In this document: in pieces, positions 1-9,934 of the stretch
Numbering within the stretch: the stretch's first letter is position 1
Layout: each line of letters begins with the position of its first letter
Source of the DNA: Larix kaempferi
Lineage: Eukaryota; Streptophyta; Pinopsida; Pinales; Pinaceae
Assembly (NCBI GenBank): GCA_027924585.1
Contig: BSBM01000190.1
Span: 5,838,501-5,902,500 of the forward strand
Direction of reading: 5' to 3'
DNA: 64,000 nucleotides
Program-made: the position numbers and the translations under genes
Notes under the pieces: model-generated
What the model was told of the DNA's origin: nothing
The model's database searches: none
The model's input: only the letters and a program-made list of their open reading frames with translations

Positions 1-177
1 AAATTTGAAGTACAGAGATATTCCTGTAGCAAAACTCGAGAATTTACAAAGTCAATACAAGAATTTGCTTCAGTATTTCTATTATATTCATTCGTTGATG
101 GAAGTCCTTTAGTACTTTTCTTAGTGCACACAATTACGCAGCGGCTTACACCGTCACAAGATCTAGACTGTTCCGTT
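1..177. other. Upstream flank of the first gene
   Basis: I see no ORF or repeat here. It is moderately AT-rich single-copy-looking sequence just upstream of the TATA box and presumably carries proximal promoter sequence of the gene at 478-1532. No specific cis-element can be named with confidence. Confidence 0.4.
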
Positions 178-179
178 CG

Positions 180-187
180 TATAAATA
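180..187 (+). promoter_or_regulatory. Candidate TATA box
   Basis: TATAAATA matches the plant TATA consensus and sits about 290 bases upstream of the chosen ATG at 478. Transcription would start near 210-220. The leader would then contain an intron ending at the T-rich acceptor TTTATGCAG (AG at 354-355). GT at 266-267 is one possible donor, giving an intron of about 90 bases. Seen: the motif and the acceptor. Inferred: their use. Confidence 0.45.
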
Positions 188-477
188 ACCACAGCAAGAT
201 CTGGATTTCCAAGTACTAAAGAAACTGAGAATCAACCCTAGCACGTAATCTCATGGAAATCTGATGTAATCTCTGCATTTTAATCCCTTTTTAGCTGTAG
301 ATCCTTAACTTTTGTATCTTTATTCAACTTCAGTATTTTTTTTTCCTTTATGCAGAGTTCTTGGGATGGAAACAGATCTATGATCTCGGTTCCCAGAGTC
401 ATTTCTGGGAAATAACAGAAACGGTTGATCTGTTCGCGTTTTACTTCAAAGCTATCACGTGTCAGCTGAGGGAAGCC

Positions 478-1532
478 ATGACACTGAAAAGATTAAAAGA
501 AATTTATGCTAAAACTGCACGATGGATGAAACAGCAGCAGCAAAGTGTTACATGGTTCGAGATTAAAATTTTCTACATCAAAATCGATACATGTGGATGC
601 GATTCTGCACCTGGGTTTTTGACTGTTCACTATGCACCTCGCAGCCGCTCGACGGATCTGGAAATTAACGGGAAAATTATCCGTCCGTCTGCAAGCGCTT
701 TTGTCACGCTAAGACGCAACGGAATTGACGAAAACGGATCGGTGGCAACTTATGTCAGTACGGACATGACCCGCACTAACGGTAAAGTTTGCTTCGACGT
801 TTGCGTCAGAGACGAGATTCTCATTTGCGGTACACTGGAAAGAAAGGTGTCCGTCAAAGATTATGACGCCTCGCAAATCTGTCAACAGACGTGGACTGTA
901 GAGTGCAGTTGTGCCCTAGATTATCCGTCAAAATGGAGCTTGGCGGAGGCAAATTTCGACAAATTCCCATCACTGGAACTGTACGTTGCAGGTCGAGTAG
1001 GCAGTTTACCCATGGTATTGACGCATACCGAGCAGCTTATACCGAGAAAAAAACGGGTCCGTCATGGAATGACATTAGATGTCATTCCTGAGGGCAACGA
1101 CTATGAAAATTCATTATTTAATTCGGCGGATCACAACAGGCTGGAGAATAAGGTAAATGACAGATATTCCATTTTCACGGTTATTCTTGAATTTAACTTA
1201 TGCTTTTTCAATGACTGAATTTAATTATGTTTTAGTAATGTTAAATGCAGGTACAGTATGAGGGGAGTTTTATGAAGCTTTATGATATATCCATGGCCAT
1301 GATCTGTGACGCGGCGACGGAAAGGTGGATCAAGATGTTTGAACCCAGGGAAGTGGAATGTTTCAAGCGTAGTCAACTCTCATGGTTAAATGCAGGGCTA
1401 CGCCTTGGTGTTGGACTTGGGTTAGGGGTGTGTCTTGGATTGGGAATTGGGGTATTTTTATTAGTCCTATGGACATGTGAAGCTAGATCCATGCATGTCC
1501 GAAGGCCCAAAGTCTCTTATGATTTAAGTTAG
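478..1532 (+). CDS. At1g01500-like protein, join(478..1152,1251..1532)
   Basis: This resembles the land-plant At1g01500 family, often auto-named 'erythronate-4-phosphate dehydrogenase family' although no dehydrogenase domain is visible; its function is unknown to me. The spliced product is 318 aa, near the usual family length. I chose ATG 478 because the 39 open codons before it (from 361) do not look like the family and follow a probable 5'UTR splice acceptor at 355. Family-type blocks are WFEIKIFYIKI (residues 25-35), ATYVSTDMTRTNGKVCFDV (about 91-109) and LELYVAGRVGSLPMVLT (about 167-183). After the intron comes SWLNAGLRLGVGLGLGVCLG, part of a Gly/Leu-rich membrane helix at about residues 275-299 with a short basic tail. 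Exon 1 ends AAG|GTAAAT and exon 2 starts after ATGCAG; both sites are phase 0, so the frame is kept without any repair. No stop or frameshift is seen, so the gene is probably functional. All the surrounding sequence to the right is transposon-derived. Confidence 0.85.
1153..1250 (+). other. Intron of the At1g01500-like gene
   Basis: A 98-base intron with GTAAAT at the donor and TTAAATGCAG at the acceptor. It is AT-rich and contains an in-frame stop if read through (1216-1218). Removing it joins codon 225 to a GTA codon in the same frame and restores the family's C-terminal tail. Confidence 0.8.
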
Positions 1533-1850
1533 AGCTTACGAGCTTAATCCACCATTGTGGTCATCCCAAAGAGTTCATGTACGACTGTACGGTTGGTGTA
1601 TTCTAGGATTTTAATTATATGAAAGTAACTCCATTCCATGGAGTTGAACCCCTTCCTCTTTAGAATTTGACTTTATTTTGGTAATACCTTGATGTGACAC
1701 CATAAATTCATATGAGGAATCATGGCATGTTATTTTTAACATCCAATTTTTAAATTTTTTTATAACAATTATATTGATGAAAATTGTTAGGACGCCATGG
1801 ATTTCAATACCATTGCTAAAAAAATAGTAAAAAATCAATAGTAGGTCCTG
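1533..1850. other. 3' flank of the gene
   Basis: Probable 3'UTR and downstream sequence. No canonical AATAAA is seen close to the stop. Short ORFs on the minus strand here have no recognisable content. Nothing else found. Confidence 0.35.
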
Positions 1851-2020
1851 CTTGTACATCCCATGTACATCCCAAGGCTAATCATTTTCTTGACCAAATC
1901 ACATAGTCTTAGTTTTCATTTCAAAAGAGTTGGTCCTTGTACATCCCATGTACATCCCAAGGCTAATCATTTTCTTGACCAAATCACATAGTCTTAGTTT
2001 TCATTTCAAAAGAGTTGGAT
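1851..2020. repeat. Tandem duplication, 2 x 85 bp
   Basis: Two nearly identical 85-base units start at 1851 and 1936 with CTTGTACATCCCATGTACAT. The first copy ends in a junction that repeats the CTTGTACATCC start, so this is a simple head-to-tail duplication. Within each unit TGTACATCCCATGTACATCCC is itself a short internal repeat. Recent, given the near-identity. Confidence 0.85.
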
Positions 2021-2170
2021 AGTACTTCTTGTACATGATGTAATAATTTTCTTTTCCAAATCATATATTCTTATTATCCATTTACCAAATCACTTATAAT
2101 TATATTCCTTTCTTTACCAAATCATATATTCTTATTATCCATTTACCAAATCAAATATCTTATAATTATA

Positions 2171-2444
2171 TTCTTCATTGCGCAATTATATTTTTTTAAA
2201 TAAAGATTAATATTATTTTTTAGAAATTATAAAATATTATTACATTTCATTTATAAATAGTTTATATAATTTAAATGAATTATTTCATAATGATGTAGAT
2301 AAATATATTCTTCATTGCGCAATTATATTTTTTTAAATAAAGATTAATACTATTTTTTAGAAATTATAAAATATTATTACATTTCATTTATAAATAGTTT
2401 ATATAATTTAAATGAATTATTTCATAATGATGTAGATAAATTGA
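2171..2444. repeat. Tandem duplication, 2 x 137 bp
   Basis: Two units start at 2171 and 2308 with TTCTTCATTGCGCAATTATA. I see one clear mismatch by eye (ATATTA versus ATACTA), so the duplication is young. The unit is very AT-rich and non-coding. From 2445 to 2640 the sequence is AT-rich with no feature. Confidence 0.85.
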
Positions 2445-2639
2445 TATATATCTAATATAAATAATTATTTTTTAAAAAATTAAAAATTGATTTAAAAAAA
2501 TAAAATTGTAAGTTTGTTTATTAAATTTGTAAAATTTTGATATATCAACATTTTTCATTTAATTATAAACTTATAAACTTTTTTTAATGTAATAAAAAAA
2601 TTACCATTTAAATTATAAAACATTTAATTTATCTTAATA

Positions 2640-3200
2640 AAAATACATTTAATTTATTTTAATAAAAAATACATGAAAATGTGGAAAAAATAATTTAGAA
2701 AAAAAGAGATATCATCACTCTTATAAAACATCTAACTTATCTAAAGTATTTAATTTATCTTAATAAAATAATGCATGAAAACGTGGAGAGAACATTTATA
2801 ATAAAAAAAAGAGGTCATCACACTTATAAAACATCTAACTTATCTGAAGCATTTAATTTATCTTAATAAAATAATGCATGAAAATGTGGACAGAACAATT
2901 ATAAATAGGAGAGGTCATCACTCTTATAAAACATCTAACTTATCTCAATGCATGAAAATGTGCACAGAAAACAAATTTAGAAAAAAGAAAGGTCATTATA
3001 ATCACATGAAGAAGGGACATAACATGCCACGTTCGCATAATTGGAGAGGTAGTATTTACATGGGGAATTTCAATGCAAAAATGCATGAAAATGTGCAAAG
3101 AAAACAAATTTAGAAAAAGAAAGGTCATTACAATCACATGAAACATCCCACGTATGCATAATTGGAGAGGTAGTATTTACATGGGGAATTTCAATGTTAG
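2640..3200. repeat. Degenerate tandem array, ~105-130 bp units
   Basis: About five related units, each carrying ATGCATGAAAA(C/T)GTG, a purine-rich GAGGTCAT or AAAGGTCAT segment and TCTAACTTATC. The first three units (about 2690-2950) include AATTTATCTTAATAAAATA. The last two (2947-3195) share GCATAATTGGAGAGGTAGTA followed by TTTACATGGGGAATTTCAATG. Short ORFs on either strand are repeat artefacts. This looks like a local minisatellite-like expansion in the gene's 3' flank. Confidence 0.7.
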
Positions 3201-3279
3201 TGGTTATCAATTCGTCCTTACCGTTAACATTGAAAGTAGTGGTGATTTTGAAGATCCTTAAATGGTTTTTCTTCATCAA

Positions 3280-3400
3280 GTTTGTAACATATAAGTGATT
3301 AAGTGTTTCCAATGTACATGCTTTTTTTTTAAATGAAAATCATAAATTTGTAACATATAAGTGACTAAGTGTTTTAGTGTATATGCTCTTTTGTTTAAAG
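3280..3400. repeat. Local duplication around TTTGTAACATATAAGTGA
   Basis: TTTGTAACATATAAGTGA(T/C)TAAGTGTTT occurs twice, about 64 bases apart, followed in each by a short poly-T stretch. Non-coding. Confidence 0.6.
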
Positions 3401-4414
3401 AAAGGAGAGAGCTTTTTTTTTCTATAATATTGTAAAATTGCATGTGAAGTTCAAATTGAATAATAAAACTTTACATTGTTTGAAACCTTTTGTATAAATG
3501 AAAAAAATGATTAAACATGTTTATTTTGAACAATTTTTATCAAACATTTAAAGATTGCACATTGTTGCCACATTTATTATAAAGAACTATAACATTTTGG
3601 TATCATAAGTATATTTCAATTTTTAAATTTGATTAAAATACAATTCAATTTGTTTTTTTTAAGAAAATTTAGCCTCACATTTCTAACATGTTATGATAAG
3701 CCATTAACAATGTAAAATACTAATTGTTTTGTTAATTTATGCATTCATGGGCTTTGGCATGCATATGACCTCCATTAATTTACAACCTATGACCAAAGCC
3801 AAGTGCTCATTACAACAAAATCTGCATTACTAGCATGCACCCCTCATTGTGCATACAACATACATGACCACCTTGCACTGATCTTCATTGTTCGATAGAT
3901 CCAATGTTAATTCTCAACCCAAATGGCGCCAAGCCAACTTCTAAATTGATAGACACTTCACCGATGCATTAGTGTCAATCCAACTTCCAGGGAAACAAAC
4001 ACTTCATTATGCCAACTTAATGATGGAATAAGCCACATCAACATGTTCTCATAGTCCACAAGAATGGTGAAATAAATAAATTACGTGGTGGATGTTGAAT
4101 TGGTTAACTCACGTTCTACACCACTAATCAAAATGGACCAAATCAATGCATGCCCTAGCTAACCTTCTTTTAGGATTCAATAGATCAATTATTCTTGTAT
4201 ATGGTCCTTGAAATTCACCATTACAAATTGCCTCATTTAATGCATTTGTATATACAAATACACATCACAACTCATTGATAGTTTTAGTTCAAAGTTCCCT
4301 CTTGTAATCTTTTGCAATATTGAGCTTCTTATTGGGGTTCTCAAGACTTGAGTCACATTGTTATTCTACATTGCTTTGAATCTTCCCATTCTTTGTATCA
4401 AAATATATGTACAA
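3401..4414. other. AT-rich stretch without recognisable feature
   Basis: No coding signal, no repeat pair and no transposon terminus could be identified by eye. Stops are frequent in all frames. Confidence 0.4.
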
Positions 4415-4530
4415 ATCGAGATTATTTTAGTTTTGTACAACTAAGAAATCAAGATTATTTTAGTTTTGTACAACTAAGAAATCAAGATCATTTTAGTTTT
4501 GTACAACTAAGAAATCAAGATGGTTTTACT
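4415..4530 (+). repeat. 33-bp tandem repeat, ~3.5 copies
   Basis: The unit begins ATC(A/G)AGATTATTTTAGTTTT and continues with GTACAACTAAGAA, 33 bases in total. Because 33 is a multiple of three, the + frame reads an 11-aa repeat (NQDYFSFVQLR type) inside a 67-codon ORF at 4348-4551. The ORF has no other protein-like content, so I call this a repeat rather than a gene. Confidence 0.8.
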
Positions 4531-5219
4531 TTTGTAAGTTTGCATTGCTAAGTGCTCTTAATGGCTTATTGTTGTTTTATTTATGTGATGATGTATTTAG
4601 TTTTATCTACTAAGTTCATTAACACATTTGTTTTAGTTTAGTTATTTGTAAATCATTAATTAAGTCCAAAAAACAAGAAATTTCTTGTTCACTCTTATTA
4701 GTTTGATCGTCATCATAATCCTTCATTGAATTAGCTTGGTGTTCATGACAATCACCCTATTGTCATGCTAATCCATCACAACTAGCTTGGACTCTTTGTT
4801 TTAGCATGACAAGGCCATGCAATTTACCAAACTCCACACAAATTAGAGAGAAACATCTGTCTAGGGGCTTGCACCTACCCTAGACCATTGAGGGAAGTGA
4901 ATACCTATATAGACACATGCTCAAAGCACCAAAGGATCATGGTCAATCCTGTTGACCTACACTTTGGCATACTTGTTGTGATTGAATATTATAGGAAACA
5001 ACTCCACTTTCTCTATTATTCTTGATGCAAGTGTTGTACAATCCATGACTAAAGTTTAGAAGCAAAGTGAGAATATGTTATATCAATTTGTAGATTTATT
5101 CCAACACAACCAACACAGATTATCTTCATTTAGTGGATGAAACCCTTTTTCTCAAAGGGAATATTGATGTTTAAGGAACATAAGAAATTTTTTAAGGAAC
5201 ATAAGAAATTATTTAGTAA
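4531..5219. other. No recognised feature
   Basis: AT-rich sequence with stops in all frames. It is presumably decayed transposon sequence upstream of the gag-like remnant, but no specific match could be made. Confidence 0.3.
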
Positions 5220-5640
5220 ATATAGACCCATTTTGATGCAAAGATCATTAGTGATGAAGAGACGATCAAGATCACAAGCATGAATAAGTGTTTGACAACC
5301 AAAGTTTGGTGGGAAGTGCACAATCATAAATGTGAAGAGAATAGTGAGATTATCACTACATGGGGTAACTTTGTGCAAGTGATTCACAACAAATTCTATT
5401 CATTTAATTATAGGGAAGATTTAGTACACACGATGGAAATGACTACACCATCATCATCATCATCATTTGGTTGAAGACTACATCAACATGTTCCACATAC
5501 TCATGGCACGTTTGAATATTAGAGAGGTAACAAATCTTGTGCTCAAATACTAACATAGATCATAATATTACATCAATCAAATTCTAAAATCCTTATCATG
5601 AACACACTTGGGGATGTCCACATGTCCATGATGAAGATTG
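5220..5640 (+). pseudogene. Possible gypsy gag remnant of Host-G
   Basis: The + strand reads ...KVWWEVHNHKC...IITTWGNFVQVIHNKFYSFNYRE, which resembles the W-(x)n-ITTW-x2-F-x5-F(Y) core of plant Ty3/gypsy gag (Retrotrans_gag family). It is followed, after frame breaks, by ...LMARLNIREVTNLVLKY. This fits the order gag-protease with the protease remnant at 6900. It is heavily decayed, so the identification is an inference from pattern and position. Confidence 0.35.
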
Positions 5641-6880
5641 AGTTGAAGCATAAGCCCAAACTGTGAATTTTCCAAACTCTAGGTGATTGTTGTCCTTATG
5701 TTCTCACTAAATAATTGTTATTTAATTGCATAAATTAAATTCTTCACATAATAATCTAGTCACACATATAATTAGAAAATAAACAATGGAAGAAAAAACA
5801 CAATACACTTATAATTTACTTCTTCAAATAATTTTTTCATTAATAATTCAAAGATTACAAGGAATGATCGATAGACTATCAAAATAAGAATTGTATAGTA
5901 CACCCAAATGAAACAAATATACACACTACTAAGGAAAATCTACCTACCCAAAATAAAGAAAACTACCTACAAGTTTCTACCCATTGTACAACCAATTTGT
6001 ACAAATGTATGGACCTATTTCCTACAAATGCATGGACATGTTTATATGACTGTATGAATCTATTCGTATAGAGCCTTATGATTATATGAAATCTAGTATG
6101 TATAGACCTACTCACTAATATCTACCTGGTTTCTGAATTGGATCCTATCCAATGCTCGAAATTTGCTCCACATATGATTTAAATCGCCTCCTAACAAAAT
6201 ATCTTTGAGTGAATGAATGAATGTGTCTCAACCCTCTACCTTGACCTTCCTTTATACTTGAGTTGAAACAATACTTTACCAAAACCCTAATCTCATAGTG
6301 AGATGTATGGTTGAGATTAGTCTAAATCACTAATGTATTAAAAATACACTTTATTAGACTCAACAACTAAATAAAATACTTTCACTTTATTACTAAAGTC
6401 AATTACAAAATAGATTTGACTAAATTAACTTCCTACACATTTGACACTAAACTTGAGTGGAAGTTCATGTCCAAGATAGAAACTTCAACACAAGCATTGC
6501 AGTAACCCCTATGTCAATTAACACAACCAATAACACAATACAATTAATTGCAATAAAATTATAGGAAAAAAAAGTTGAAGGTTAATTGTCATCTAGGCAA
6601 CACTATTTAACCCAAGAAACAATCTACACCAACAAAAGGCCAAATGATTCATCACCCATAGAATCATGAGGACACTAGTAAGTTTCATGACAATCATAAG
6701 AAACTATATCACGATATATACGAATGTTGTCTATGGAACACCCTTTTAATGCAACTTGTAGGTCTTGGTACACAAGATCAAGACAAAGGGAAGAAGATTG
6801 CACATTCTACACTCAAATCCTCTAGGAGTGTTGTTTTTAGAATGCAAAAATACTCAACTCCATTATCAAGCACATCAAAA
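5641..6880. other. Decayed interval between gag-like and protease remnants
   Basis: No ORF of substance and no paired repeat are visible. The interval includes an A/T-rich stretch and a weak LTR-like phrase near 6240-6330. It is probably decayed internal sequence of Host-G plus undetected small insertions. Confidence 0.3.
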
Positions 6881-6899
6881 TTGGATAGAGAAAAATATG

Positions 6900-7057
6900 T
6901 CTATTCCATAATCATATGTGGGTTAATCAACCACCTCTGCACTTCATTGTTGATAATGGGAGTCAAAAGAATTTGATTTCCTTAACCATTATATATTGAC
7001 TCAAATGAACAACACAACTCACCCACATACATGCAACATCCAATGGATTTTTTTAGG
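6900..7057 (+). pseudogene. Ty3/gypsy aspartic protease remnant, 5' part (Host-G)
   Basis: One + frame reads PPLHFIVDNGSQKNLIS and, after two stops, THIHATSNGFF. This fits the active-site block of plant gypsy proteases (D-x-GS with NLIS) and the following HPxPYxxxW block. The reading is broken exactly at 7058-7062, where LTR-A is inserted, and resumes at 38235. It is the left half of an old pol gene. Confidence 0.6.
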
Positions 7058-7784
7058 GAAGACGTAACACCCAGATTTTGACCCCATTGCATTAAACTTG
7101 TAAATAATGTAATATCATTATAAAAGTCGTGTTGAGGATCTCAAGGCCAAGGCCCCACCATCGATTTATCGTTATGTATCGACAATTAAAAATAGATGCA
7201 TATGGTTTGTGTGCTATCCAGGCACAATAGAAATTACAAATATCATGTAAATATGTATTTTAATAAAATACCCACAACTAGCTATACAATGCAATGCAAC
7301 AAGAGTATGGGGGCATGATTTTTACAGAGAATTGGGAGGGAAATATTCAAACCCTTGGAGCCAATTGTCTCAAGCCAAGTGTCAATGAGAGAACCCATGA
7401 ACCTTCAACTACTCATGTTGAATTTTGTACCCAATCATTTATTTCTCCCAAGAGTTGGTTGAAATAGTTATTATTTGGGGAAATCGAGAGGTATGGCTGT
7501 CCAATTTTGAGTATGGGAAAGCCACCATATTTGAAAAATCGTGTTTGGATTCTTGGGAAAGAAAAGAGCCATGAAATTTCTCCCCGATCCATTCTTCATG
7601 CATGTGTCTTTCTCTCTCACGAGTGGGGAGTTAGCTAGGTGTTTTCCCTCACATTGTTTTTCCTGATTTTTCCTCCATTTTCTCCTGTTGGGAGGTTGTT
7701 TTTGTGTTGAAGAAGGACTGGGATGAAGGGACTCGCGATTTGGGGGTCCATAGAGGTCGATTTTTCCCTCTGAATTCCCATATG

Positions 7785-8430
7785 TGTTAAATTTTCAGAA
7801 TTTACTTTAATCTGATCTAGAATCTTAACTGAGAGAACAACATGTACAACAAATCTACAGCATATCAATCATGGACACAATAATGCAAGCACACAAGAGA
7901 CACAGAGTTTACTTGGGGAAAACCATAAAGGTGAAAAACCCCAATAACTTCCTCAAAGATAGATAGAGCAATGATACAACCAGAATACAAGAGATAGTCT
8001 TCTCCTAGCAGCAGAGCCTCCTCCTCCACAAGTGCGCCACTCTCCCAAGTGTGAGTGAGAGAATAGAATGTGTAAAATGAGAGAGACACACTCTCTATTT
8101 ATACACTAACTTGAATTTACCTTTACTCAACTAGGTCGGCCTCAACTTAAACACTTAACATAATGCTGACTGGGCCGACCCCCACTAGGGTGGTCTAATA
8201 ACCCTTTGACCCACATGGTTGACCCCCAATAGGTTGGTCTAATAACCCTTTGACCCACATGACTTATACAGGGCCGACCCCAACAAGGTAGTCTAACAAC
8301 CCATCAAGTATAAGTTATGATACTTACAATATAAATGACGACACTTCTGTATAGAGGAATAATAACATCTCTATAGGAATACAATATACATATATGTGAA
8401 ATACATTCCGAAGTTACATATACATCAACA
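7785..8430 (-). repeat. 3' LTR of Copia-1 (646 bp)
   Basis: On the minus strand it begins TGTTGATGTATATGTAACTT and ends AATTTAACA. It is preceded on that strand by the purine tract at 8431-8441 (TTAAGAGGGAG). It aligns end to end with 14139-14826. Confidence 0.85.
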
Positions 8431-8441
8431 CTCCCTCTTAA
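8431..8441 (-). promoter_or_regulatory. Polypurine tract of Copia-1
   Basis: The minus strand reads TTAAGAGGGAG directly before the LTR TG. This is the expected position of the plus-strand DNA primer in reverse transcription. Confidence 0.7.
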
Positions 8442-8797
8442 CTAGGAAGGTATTTCTCGACACAGGTCTTCTAGCACAACTCTTCTTCTCTGGATCATTG
8501 TCACTAGATAATCGTCATCGAGTCATCATCATCATCACTGCTGCTGCTATCTCAATCAATCTTTGAATCTACTCGTCATAGGAAGTTCTACAGAGCCAGT
8601 CCTTTTTCATACTGGATGTAGGCCCACCACCTGCAGGTCTTCTTCATCACTGGCCATACTGTGGAAATCTCAAGACTTATTATGTGCATCACAAAACCTT
8701 AAAAGAGTCTCTTGACTAGAAAGAACTCTAAAGAGCATCTGAGGCCTTTGTCATCCTGTCCAGATCTCCAGGACTTATTACATGTGACCCCACCACA

Positions 8798-9295
8798 AAA
8801 CCTAGAAAGAGATCCTAGGACTGATTACGAGCACAAGGCTCAACCTATCAGATCTCCCAGGGCACAAATTACATGTGGTCACCACAAAACCTCGAAAGAG
8901 CATCCCAGGACTGATTACGAGCACAAGGCTCAACCTATCGGATCTCCCAGGGCACAAATTACATGTGGTCATGGCAAAACCTCGAAAGAGCATCCTAGGA
9001 CTGATTACGAGCACACGGCTCAACCTATCGGATCTCCTAAGGCACAAATTACATGCCATAGGACAAAACCTCAAAAGAGCATCTGCCAGATATCCTAGGG
9101 CACAAATTACATGCCATAGGAAAAACCTCGAAAGACTATCTGCAGATCTCCCAGGGCACAAATTATATGTCCTCCCAAGCAAAACCTCGAAAGAGCATTT
9201 GCCAGATATCCTAGGGTACAAATTACATGCCATAGGCAAAACCTCGAAAGACTATCTGCAAATCTCCTGGGGCACAATTTATATGCTTATCTGCA
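8798..9295 (-). repeat. Composite tandem array, 3 x ~89 bp plus 4 x ~58 bp
   Basis: Each unit opens with AAAACCTCGAAAGA and contains a form of GGGCACAAATTACATG. Three long units (about 8798, 8886, 8975) carry an extra block with GACTGATTACGAGCACAAGG. Four short units (about 9063-9295) lack it. So one unit type arose from the other by gain or loss of about 30 bases, followed by separate amplification. It lies in the 3' non-coding part of Copia-1. The overlapping ORFs on both strands come from the repeat. Confidence 0.85.
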
Positions 9296-9357
9296 CAACC
9301 TGTTCCACGGCCACAGAGTATCAACCTAATACTCACCATACATCATCCTGATGTACA

Positions 9358-9853
9358 CATGATCATCCTGATCATCATCACTGCAACATCCTATTGCATG
9401 TCATCTGGAGCAACATCCTGAAGCTCGTCATCCATGATCATCCTGATCATACAATGCATCTACCTGATGCATACCAAGTATCTACCTGATACATATCATC
9501 ATACATGATCCACCTGATCATACAGTGTATCCACCTGATACAAATACAAATACATGATACATATCACCATACATGATCCACTTGATCATACAATGTATCC
9601 ACCTGATACATATACAGATAGTCCAAGCATCCAACATGATGCATATACAAAAATACATACAAGTGATCCAACTGATCATATCCAGCATCCAACATGATGC
9701 GTACATACATATACATATAAATGATCCAACTGATCATATCCAGCATCCAACATGATGTGTACATACATATACATATAAATGATCCAACTGATCATATCCA
9801 GCATCCAACATGATGCATATACAGAGCATTAACTGGAGCATCGTCCTGATGCT
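9358..9853. repeat. Array of short hairpins with ATC-loop-GAT cores
   Basis: At least fifteen inverted repeats follow one another, each with a 5-8 bp stem and a loop of about 3-6 bases, usually CACCT, TACCT, CAACT or CAACAT. Examples are ATGCATC-tacct-GATGCAT, GTATC-cacct-GATAC, TGATC-cacct-GATCA, GCATC-caacat-GATGC and AGCATC-gtcct-GATGCT. Outer stem bases differ between hairpins but remain complementary. The last third (about 9675-9830) is also a tandem repeat of about 58 bases with paired hairpins. It lies between the RNase H end and the tandem array of Copia-1. Confidence 0.8.
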
Positions 9854-9934
9854 CATCATCCGGTGCTTATATCCATAGCCATGTGAAGGATCCTCCTTCC
9901 AACATGCTTGGAATGGATTTTGCAAATGTGTCCG

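Noticed and set aside
361-477. Upstream extension of the At1g01500-like protein by 39 codons
   Set aside because: It starts at TTG just after a splice acceptor, does not resemble the family N-terminus, and ATG 478 gives the expected length.
1611-1859. 82-codon minus-strand ORF behind the gene
   Set aside because: AT-rich, no homology-like content, overlaps the duplicated flank.
8712-9351. ORFs of 128-158 codons on both strands
   Set aside because: They are translations of the 89/58-bp tandem array; peptides repeat in step with the DNA units.
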